A DNA stretch of 64,000 bases from positions 3,994,501 through 4,058,500 of the forward strand of contig NZ_CP134771.1 of assembly GCF_031880315.1 (NCBI RefSeq). Direction: 5' to 3'. Below, in pieces: positions 57,993 to 64,000 of this stretch. Source of the DNA: Pseudomonas baltica. Its GTDB lineage: Bacteria > Pseudomonadota > Gammaproteobacteria > Pseudomonadales > Pseudomonadaceae. The stretch's first letter is position 1; the number at the start of each line of letters is the position of its first letter. The notes below the pieces were generated by a model. That model was not told where the DNA came from. It ran no database searches and saw only the letters and a program-made list of their open reading frames with translations. A program made the position numbers and the translations under genes.

Positions 57993-60104
57993 TTATTCAA
58001 ACTGATACTGCACCCCAGCCCCCGCATACCACGAGCGGCCGGGGGCGGCTTCGTAATAACGGTTATTGCTGTCACCCACGATCACCGAACCCACATATTG
58101 CCGATCCAGCAAATTATCCAGCCGCAGCGTCTGGTGAAAAGTCCAGTGCTCGACCTTCTGCTCGAAGCGCGCGCGCCAGTTGAACACCGCATAGGCTGGT
58201 GCAGGCTTTTGATCGTTGGTGTCCTCGACATAGACCTTGCTGCGGTACATCCCCTCTAGCGCAGTGCTGATCCAGTCGCGGGGCTTCCAGTCGAGTTCGC
58301 CGAACAGGGTATCTTTCGGTACGCCAGGCAGGTTGTTGCCCTTGTCGATGAGGGTGGCGCCACTGGTGAAGTCGCTGTCGTATTGCGCCACCAAATGCGT
58401 GTAGGCAATCTGCGTGCTCCACTGCTCGCCGAGCTGGCTGTCGATGCCCAGTTCCAGGCCGCGGCGCAGGGTGCGACCGGCGTTCTGGTAGCTGGTGCGG
58501 CCGTTGTTCGAACCAGCCACCACCAGCTCGTCGTCGGTGGTGATCTGGAAGACCGCCAGATTGATACGGGTATCGTTCAATACCTTGGCCTTCAGGCCGA
58601 TTTCATATTGCTTGCTGGTGGAAGGCTTGAGGCCGAAGTTGAAGCCTTCGGAGGCGCCCGGCGCGTAGGCCATCTCCGCTTGCGTTGGGGTCTCGAAGCC
58701 TTTGCCGGCGCTGATATACCCGTGCAGGTTCTCGGTGAACGCGTACATGGCGCTGACCGAGGGGCTGTTCTGCTGGTAGTCCTTGCTGCCGCTGGCGTCG
58801 CCGTTGCTCAAATAATGATCGCTGACGTCCATCTTCATGGTGCTGTGGCGCACGCCGGCCTGGAAGGTCCAGTCGCCCAAGGCCCAGTTGGTTTGCACGA
58901 AGGGATCCAGGCTGGTGGCGGTGTCGACTTCGTCGCGGGCCAGGGCGCCTTTGACACCCAGCTCGGTGGCGGTGTAGTTCTGGTAGCCGGTGCGGTCGTC
59001 CTGGCTGCGGTCGTAATCCAGGCCGGCGATGATGGTCAGGTCGCCGGGCGCCTGGCTGATGGGTTGCAGCCAGTGCACGCTGCCGCCGTAGAACTTGCGG
59101 TCGAAATCGACCACGCCGCCGCCGCGGATGTTGGCCGGCGTTTTTTGCGGGATCGACAGATATTGCAGCACGCTGCGGGTGCCGGTGTAGGCGTTGACCT
59201 GCAGCGTCGCATCGCCGAAATAACGCTCGTAGTTCATGCCCAGCTGCTGGTGGTCGATGCTCTTGCGCGTGTTGTAGGTCAGCGCGCCAGCCGTCACCGA
59301 GCGCGGATCGGCCTTGTACGCGGCCCAGGTCTGCCCTAGCGGGTCCTGGGTGCCGTTCTGCTCCAAGCTGCTGTAGATCAGCGCCATCTTGCTGTCGTCG
59401 TCGGGCTTGAAGTTGACCTTGGCGAAGGTCTGGTCGCGGCGTGCGGCACTGTGGTCGCGGTAGCCATCGGTGTCCATGCGCGAAGCGTCCAGCACGAAGC
59501 CGACGCCATCCGCTGCGCCCTCGGCGGTCAGGTGGTTCTTGCTCAGGCCATCGCTGCCCACCAGCGTTTCGGCACCAATTCGCGGCGCGCCTTCGCCATC
59601 CCTGGAAAACATCTGGATCACCCCGCCGGCATTGCTGCCGTACTGCGTCGCTGCCGGGCCCCGCAGCACTTCGATGCGGTCAGCCGTATCGAGGTTGAAA
59701 GTCGCCGCCTGACCTTGGCCATCCGGGGTGCTGGCGGGGATGCCATCGGCGATCAGCTTCAGGCCACGCACCCCAAAAGCCGAGCGCGCACCGAAGCCGC
59801 GCGACGAGATCTGCAGATCCTGCGCGTAATTCTGACGATTTTGCACCACCAGCCCCGGCACCCGGCTGAGCACTTCCGAGGCGTTGATGCGCAACTGCCC
59901 GTCGTTGATCTGCTCGCGGCTGACACTGTCGACCGAATACGGCAGGTCGAAACTGCTGCTGGCGCTGCGCGACCCGGTTACTACGGTGGAATCAAGGACG
60001 ATCTCTGGCGTATCGGCGTGGCTCAGCGTCGGGCAGGCCATGCCGCCGAGGATCAGGCAGCGCAGGAGGCGAGAGGCCTGAAGGGCAGGCAGCAGGGTTT
60101 TCAT
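57993..60104 (-). CDS. TonB-dependent receptor, PqqU/YncD-like
   Basis: 703 residues from ATG 60104; a longer open frame reaches 60227 but lacks a signal peptide at its front. Residues 1-30 form a signal peptide (LLRCLILGGMACPTLSHA). The plug domain carries VPGLVVQNRQNYAQDLQISS and DGIPASTPDGQGQ, which closely resemble E. coli YncD (PqqU), a PQQ receptor. The C-terminus ends in the aromatic AGAGVQYQFE typical of outer-membrane barrels. The substrate is not certain, and no pqq genes are in the window. A G tract and a dyad lie in its promoter. Confidence 0.85.
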   Translation of the reverse strand: MKTLLPALQASRLLRCLILGGMACPTLSHADTPEIVLDSTVVTGSRSASSSFDLPYSVDSVSREQINDGQLRINASEVLSRVPGLVVQNRQNYAQDLQISSRGFGARSAFGVRGLKLIADGIPASTPDGQGQAATFNLDTADRIEVLRGPAATQYGSNAGGVIQMFSRDGEGAPRIGAETLVGSDGLSKNHLTAEGAADGVGFVLDASRMDTDGYRDHSAARRDQTFAKVNFKPDDDSKMALIYSSLEQNGTQDPLGQTWAAYKADPRSVTAGALTYNTRKSIDHQQLGMNYERYFGDATLQVNAYTGTRSVLQYLSIPQKTPANIRGGGVVDFDRKFYGGSVHWLQPISQAPGDLTIIAGLDYDRSQDDRTGYQNYTATELGVKGALARDEVDTATSLDPFVQTNWALGDWTFQAGVRHSTMKMDVSDHYLSNGDASGSKDYQQNSPSVSAMYAFTENLHGYISAGKGFETPTQAEMAYAPGASEGFNFGLKPSTSKQYEIGLKAKVLNDTRINLAVFQITTDDELVVAGSNNGRTSYQNAGRTLRRGLELGIDSQLGEQWSTQIAYTHLVAQYDSDFTSGATLIDKGNNLPGVPKDTLFGELDWKPRDWISTALEGMYRSKVYVEDTNDQKPAPAYAVFNWRARFEQKVEHWTFHQTLRLDNLLDRQYVGSVIVGDSNNRYYEAAPGRSWYAGAGVQYQFE

Positions 60105-60159
60105 GGGGCGCAGTACCGGAGTGGGAGTCGAGCGTGGTGGGTATTTTAGCGGGTGTTGC

Positions 60160-60185
60160 AAGCATCGGCGCGGATAATGATGCTT
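60160..60185. promoter_or_regulatory. Dyad over the -35 region of the TonB receptor gene
   Basis: AAGCATC-N12-GATGCTT, a perfect seven-base dyad. It lies just upstream of the TAAAAT candidate, where a repressor would block the -35 region. Confidence 0.45.
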
Positions 60186-60193
60186 GGGTTTGA

Positions 60194-60205
60194 GGGGGGG
60201 GGGGG
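60194..60205. repeat. 12-base homopolymeric G tract upstream of the TonB receptor gene
   Basis: Twelve consecutive G on the plus strand (C on the receptor's coding strand), 90 bases upstream of the receptor start. Tracts of this length can change length by slipped-strand mispairing. Confidence 0.9.
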
Positions 60206-60228
60206 CACTCACTACGATTTCGGACATT

Positions 60229-60261
60229 TCCTACGCGCTATTCGGAATCTGCCGACTGCGA
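60229..60261. repeat. Motif shared with the trxC upstream region
   Basis: TCCTACGCGCTATTCGGAAT and the following CTGCCGACTGCGA resemble 25724-25758 (TCCTACGCCGTTATCGGAAT, then TATCGCTATTTGCGA) over about 33 bases with small gaps. It may be a small dispersed element. Confidence 0.45.
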
Positions 60262-60521
60262 AGCTTTGAGCGGTTTCGGCGATGCGCAATACCCGATGCT
60301 GTGAGCCCCGCAGAAACCTCCCGAAGCATTTTCCCGGACTAATCCGATTGCCTCTCCCCTGCTTTTTTGCGTCAATGCGCCGCCCCGGTTGCTGGGTAAA
60401 AATTTCTCTGCGCACAGTGAACCGTCAGCCCGCTGGCGAATCCGATATGACGCTGTGCTAGGGTGTCGAGCGCGACCAGGTACAAGGGTTTTCGAGCGGC
60501 TACAGGTGGTGTTGTTTGGGG

Positions 60522-60527
60522 TATAAT
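60522..60527 (+). promoter_or_regulatory. wapO: Candidate -10 box of wapO
   Basis: Perfect TATAAT, with a poor -35 (GCTACA at 60499-60504, 17 bases away). Initiation would be near 60534, leaving a leader of about 64 bases before the TTG start. Confidence 0.55.
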
Positions 60528-60597
60528 CGGCCCCTTTAGCCGCCAGCAGCCCAGATTGGCTGCGGTGCATCATTTCAGATTAATAGAGGCTCGACCC

Positions 60598-62340
60598 TTG
60601 GCATTGACGATTCTTGGCCTGTCCGGCGCCCTAAGCCATGATCCATCCGCTGCGCTGTACATCGACGGCAAGTTGATCGCGGCCGCCGAAGAAGAGCGCT
60701 TCGTGCGTGACAAGCATGCAAAGAACCGCATGCCTTACGAGTCCGCCAAGTTCTGCCTGGAGCAGGCCGGCATCAAACCGTCCGACGTCGATGTCGTGGC
60801 CATTCCTTTCGCGCCGATCAGCCTGTTCGGCGAAGCCCGCTGGCATTACGCCAAGCGCTACTGGTATGCCCCGGATCGTGCCCTTGACGCTATCCTCATG
60901 GGCAACCGTCGCTACAAGCGCTATCGCAACAAGATCGTCTGGTGCCTTGAACAGCTGGGCTTCGATCCGAAGAAAATCAAGATCGAACCCGTCGAGCATC
61001 ACCTGGCTCACGCCTCCAGTGCCTACCACTGCTCGGGTTTCCAGGAAAAGACCGCGATCCTCGGCATCGACGGCAAGGGCGAGTACGCCACCACGTTCTT
61101 CGGCTATGGCGAAAACGGCAAGATCCACAAGATCAAGGAATTCTTCGACCCGGACTCCCTCGGCGGCCTCTATGGCGCGATCACCGAGTTCCTCGGTTTC
61201 GAGATGCTCGACGGCGAATTCAAAGTCATGGGCATGGCGCCATACGGTGATGCCAGCAAGTACGATTTCTCGCGTCTGGCCAGTTTCGAGAATGGCGAAC
61301 TGGTGATCAACACCGACTACGCCAACGTCATCGGCCTGCGCCGCTATAAAGAGAAGGGCAAGGGCTTCTACTTCTCGCCCAAGCTTATCGAATGGCTGGG
61401 CCCCAAGCGTGAAGGCGATATCGCCGACGAGCCCTACATCCATTACGCCGCGAGCATGCAAGCGCTGTTCGAGAAGCTGGCCCTGCAGATGATCGACCAC
61501 TACCTGGGCGACATCCTCAAGGAGACCGGCAAGCTGGCTTTCGCAGGTGGTTGCGCGTTGAACGTCAAGCTCAACCAGAAAATCATCGCCCGCGACGACG
61601 TCAAGGAGCTGTTCGTGCAACCTGCTTCGGGCGACGCCGGTACTGCGGTGGGCGCTGCGGCCTATGTCTCCCACGCACGGGGTGTGCCGGTGGAGAAGAT
61701 GGAGCACGTGTACCTCGGCCCGTCCTACAGCAACGAAGATGTGATCGCGGCCTGTGCGCGGCATCCGAGCAAGCCGAACTGGACGCAAATCACCGACACC
61801 CCCGAGCGTATTGCCAAGATCATGGTCGAGGGCAATCCGGTCGCCTGGTTCCAGGGGCGCATGGAATTCGGCCCGCGGGCCCTGGGCGGTCGTTCCATCA
61901 TCGGCTGTCCGAGCATTGCAGGCGTGGCTGACCGCATCAATCACCAGATCAAGTTCCGCGAGCGCTGGAGGCCTTTCTGCCCGTCGATGCTCGACACCGT
62001 CGCGCCACAGATGATCAAGATCGATCACCCGGCGCCGTTCATGACCTTCACCTTCGAGGTATCCGAAGAGTGGAAGGCCCGCGTGCCGGAAGTCGTGCAC
62101 GAAGACGGCACGTCTCGTGCTCAGGTGCTCAAGCGTGAATACAACCCGCGCTATTACGACATGATGAAGGCCCTGGAGGTGCTGACCGGCAACGGCGTAT
62201 CGCTGAATACCTCGTTGAACCGTCGTGGCGAGCCGATGATCTGCTCGCCTACCGATGCGCTGAACATGTTCTTCGGGTCTGACCTGCAGTACTTGATCAT
62301 GGAAGATATTCTGGTCATCAAGGACACAGTAACTGCATGA
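60598..62340 (+). CDS. wapO: LPS core carbamoyltransferase (NodU/WapO family)
   Basis: 580 residues from a TTG at 60598 with GAGG eight bases upstream; the family starts [20 protein letters not shown]. NodU/CmcH-type carbamoyltransferase: [29 protein letters not shown], and the C-terminal domain with [14 protein letters not shown] and [13 protein letters not shown]. In P. aeruginosa, WapO adds the carbamoyl group on heptose II of the core. An upstream in-frame extension to 60463 has no ribosome site and crosses the -10 box. The stop overlaps the next start by ATGA. Confidence 0.92.
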   Translation: MALTILGLSGALSHDPSAALYIDGKLIAAAEEERFVRDKHAKNRMPYESAKFCLEQAGIKPSDVDVVAIPFAPISLFGEARWHYAKRYWYAPDRALDAILMGNRRYKRYRNKIVWCLEQLGFDPKKIKIEPVEHHLAHASSAYHCSGFQEKTAILGIDGKGEYATTFFGYGENGKIHKIKEFFDPDSLGGLYGAITEFLGFEMLDGEFKVMGMAPYGDASKYDFSRLASFENGELVINTDYANVIGLRRYKEKGKGFYFSPKLIEWLGPKREGDIADEPYIHYAASMQALFEKLALQMIDHYLGDILKETGKLAFAGGCALNVKLNQKIIARDDVKELFVQPASGDAGTAVGAAAYVSHARGVPVEKMEHVYLGPSYSNEDVIAACARHPSKPNWTQITDTPERIAKIMVEGNPVAWFQGRMEFGPRALGGRSIIGCPSIAGVADRINHQIKFRERWRPFCPSMLDTVAPQMIKIDHPAPFMTFTFEVSEEWKARVPEVVHEDGTSRAQVLKREYNPRYYDMMKALEVLTGNGVSLNTSLNRRGEPMICSPTDALNMFFGSDLQYLIMEDILVIKDTVTA

Positions 62341-63245
62341 CAACATCGCCTACATTGATCAGCGTGGTTGTACCGACCTACAACTACGCGCGTTATCTAC
62401 ATCGCGCCCTGGACTCTATCCTCGGCCAATGGGCTGATGACCTTGAACTGATCATTGTCGACGATGGTTCCACAGACAACACCGCGCAGATCGCACAGGG
62501 TTATGTGTCGCGTTTCGCCTCGGTGCGTTATGTCTATCAAGACAACGCCGGGCCGGCTGCGGCGCGCAACCATGGCGTCAGCCTGGCGCAGGGGCGGTTC
62601 GTCCTGCCGGTGGATTCCGATGACGAGCTGATCAATGGTGCGATCGCCGTGCTGCGCGCCATGGTGCAAGCCACGCCCCACGCGCAGGTGATTGTCGGCG
62701 CACACATATCGGTTTACCCAGACGGGCGCGAGCGTACGCGCCTGCCGGTGCCAGTGCCGGCTATGGCGCCCAGGGCCATTACCTGCCGCTATCTGCTCGA
62801 AAAGCGCATCTCCTTCGCCCCCAGCAGCATCCTGATTTGCCGCGATCTGCTGTTGCAGCGGCCTTATCCGGAACAACTGCGTACGGGCGAAGATATCCCG
62901 GTTTTTGCCTATCTGCTGGTCACGGCCGAGCGGATCATGGTCACCGACCAGGTGATAGCGCGTATCCACAAGCACCCCGACAGCCTGCGCAACGATCGCC
63001 GGGACGAAGAGGCGTTGGCCTTGGCGATGGTGCAGGAAGTATTTACCGGGCTGCCGCCTGAATGCCAATCGTTGCGTACCCGTTATGAGGCGCAGCGCTA
63101 TCTGTCGCTGTTCCGCGCCGCTGTACGGGACGATGATCGTTCGACCGCACGGCGCTTCTATCGCCGCGCCTTGTACCTGAGTGCGAAGCAGGCATTGCGC
63201 TGGGTGTACGTTCGTAAAGCCATTCGCTTGTTCTTCAAGGATTAG
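62337..63245 (+). CDS. Family 2 glycosyltransferase, likely LPS core
   Basis: 302 residues. GT2 start VVVPTYNYARYLHRALDSI, then LIIVDDGSTDNT, NAGPAAARNHG and the DxD-like PVDSDDE. The next segment RTGEDIPVFAYLL fits the catalytic ED. The start overlaps wapO by ATGA, so it is cotranscribed with it. In PAO1 the gene after wapO is a different-looking glycosyltransferase (wapH, recalled), so no symbol is given. Confidence 0.88.
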   Translation: MTTSPTLISVVVPTYNYARYLHRALDSILGQWADDLELIIVDDGSTDNTAQIAQGYVSRFASVRYVYQDNAGPAAARNHGVSLAQGRFVLPVDSDDELINGAIAVLRAMVQATPHAQVIVGAHISVYPDGRERTRLPVPVPAMAPRAITCRYLLEKRISFAPSSILICRDLLLQRPYPEQLRTGEDIPVFAYLLVTAERIMVTDQVIARIHKHPDSLRNDRRDEEALALAMVQEVFTGLPPECQSLRTRYEAQRYLSLFRAAVRDDDRSTARRFYRRALYLSAKQALRWVYVRKAIRLFFKD

Positions 63246-63250
63246 TCTGC

Positions 63251-64000
63251 ATGCGGTCAGTGGTTTCGGTGGCGAGTCACAACTCGTTCGTCACAGTGTT
63301 GAAAAGCCTTTCGCCCCTCTGGTTGACGTTCATTGCCAGCTTGCTGCTGTCGCTGATCGCTATCGCAGGTACCGATATCCTTGCTCGCGACGCCGCGTTC
63401 TACATGGACATCGCCAATCAGGTGAACATCCAGGGGCCGCGGGTCGCGCTGACGATGTTCGATTGGCCGTGGTTCGCCATGCTGATCGCCGGCACCCACG
63501 CGCTGACCCATCTGCCGCTCGAGACCTGCGCTCATCTTTACTGCGCGCTGTTCATGGCGGGCACCTGCACCCTGCTGGTCGACTGCATTCGCCAACGAGT
63601 TCCTGAAGCAACCTGGTGGGGCTGTCTGGTGGTGCTGGCCATGCCGGCGATCAACCAGTTTCGCTGGGATATCATTCGCGAAGAGGGCTTCTGGTTTTTC
63701 TGCACCCTGGCCCTTTGGCTGGCGCTGCGCTGGGAAACCCGTGGTGGCTGGCTGCGCGCCGCGGCGATCTACGCAGCCGTGGCGGCGGCGGCGCTGTTCC
63801 GGCTCGAGGCCCTGACCGTGCTGGTCGCCTTGGGTGCATGGCAGTTGCCGAATCTGTTCATCAAAGGGCGCAGACGCACCTTTCTGGAGTTTTTCTGGCT
63901 GCCGCTGGTGTTGCTGATCCCCGCGCTGCTGCTGGTGATACCGCGTATCGATTGGCACTCCAGCCGCGTCGCCTACATGCTGGCCTTGATCGAGCCGCGG
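63251..64000 (+). CDS. Polytopic membrane protein, likely GT-C/ArnT-like (3' end outside window)
   Basis: The frame is open from ATG 63251 to the end of the window, 250 codons. Five bases separate it from the glycosyltransferase stop. Several hydrophobic segments are visible (LWLTFIASLLLSLIAIAG, AHLYCALFMAGTCTLLV, AAIYAAVAAAALF). The first loop TDILARDAAFYMDIANQ has an acidic residue right after helix 1, as in lipid-dependent GT-C glycosyltransferases of the PMT/ArnT type. It could add a sugar or other group to lipid A or core at the periplasmic side. Family placement is tentative. Confidence 0.7.
   Translation, partial: MRSVVSVASHNSFVTVLKSLSPLWLTFIASLLLSLIAIAGTDILARDAAFYMDIANQVNIQGPRVALTMFDWPWFAMLIAGTHALTHLPLETCAHLYCALFMAGTCTLLVDCIRQRVPEATWWGCLVVLAMPAINQFRWDIIREEGFWFFCTLALWLALRWETRGGWLRAAAIYAAVAAAALFRLEALTVLVALGAWQLPNLFIKGRRRTFLEFFWLPLVLLIPALLLVIPRIDWHSSRVAYMLALIEPR

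Larger units (their letters stand above)
60105..60597. other. TonB receptor-wapO divergent intergenic region
   Basis: 493 bases. It contains the receptor promoter area (-10 candidate TAAAAT on the minus strand at 60143-60148), a dyad (60160-60185), the G tract (60194-60205), a recurring motif (60229-60261) and the wapO promoter near 60522. Short open frames exist but look like noise. Confidence 0.55.

Noticed and set aside
60105..60227. N-terminal extension of the TonB receptor to 60227
   Set aside because: It would place 41 residues before a good signal peptide and would read across the poly-G tract and -10 candidate.

Overview
The window is a piece of a high-GC Pseudomonas chromosome, most like the P. 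fluorescens/P. putida side of the genus. Evidence is the gene content and order (gltBD-hemE, selO-mscK-nhaP2, msrA-dipA-aceF-aceE, glnE-waaFCGP-wapQ-wapO), the REP-type inverted pairs built on a GCGGGCAAGCCTTGCTCC core, and the proline regulon with PutA-type operator boxes. From memory, this order broadly follows P. aeruginosa PAO1 PA5036 to PA5004; that comparison could not be run here.

Layout. 1-4024: end of gltB, gltD and hemE, plus strand. 4124-7300: a YnfM-like MFS exporter divergent from a LysR regulator, then an orphan ParA-type ATPase. 7313-24931: a minus-strand array of 21 genes, nearly all overlapping by 4-25 bases, which is an aryl polyene (xanthomonadin/flexirubin-like) type II polyketide cluster. 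25199-32692: trxC, selO, mscK, nhaP2 on the minus strand. 33238-39869: putA and putP divergent around a shared operator region, then rlmJ. 39965-48947: msrA, dipA, aceF, aceE on the minus strand, with two long palindromic elements between dipA and aceF. 49330-57828: glnE and the LPS inner-core genes waaF, waaC, waaG, waaP and a double-kinase wapQ-like gene. 57993-60104: a PqqU/YncD-like TonB receptor with a 12-base G tract upstream. 60598-64000: a wapO-like carbamoyltransferase, a family 2 glycosyltransferase and a truncated polytopic membrane protein.

How the polyene cluster should work. An aromatic ammonia-lyase makes an aryl acrylate, the ligase half of an ApeH-ApeI fusion loads it on one of two ACPs, and the KS/chain-length-factor/KR/DH set extends it without full reduction. 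Tailoring comes from a SAM methyltransferase and a flavin enzyme with all the signature motifs of flavin-dependent halogenases. Acyltransferases, a glycosyltransferase, a LolA-like carrier, an MMPL exporter and a DUF3261 lipoprotein would attach the pigment to a lipid and place it in the outer membrane. The most interesting points are the halogenase-like enzyme, the ligase-dehydratase fusion, a 110-residue antiporter-like fragment kept inside the overlapping operon, an unusual Phe-His selectivity pair in the ammonia-lyase, the paired palindromes next to aceF, and the G tract at the TonB receptor promoter.

No rRNA, tRNA, CRISPR array or insertion sequence was seen. All start choices and family assignments are by eye; no database search was done.
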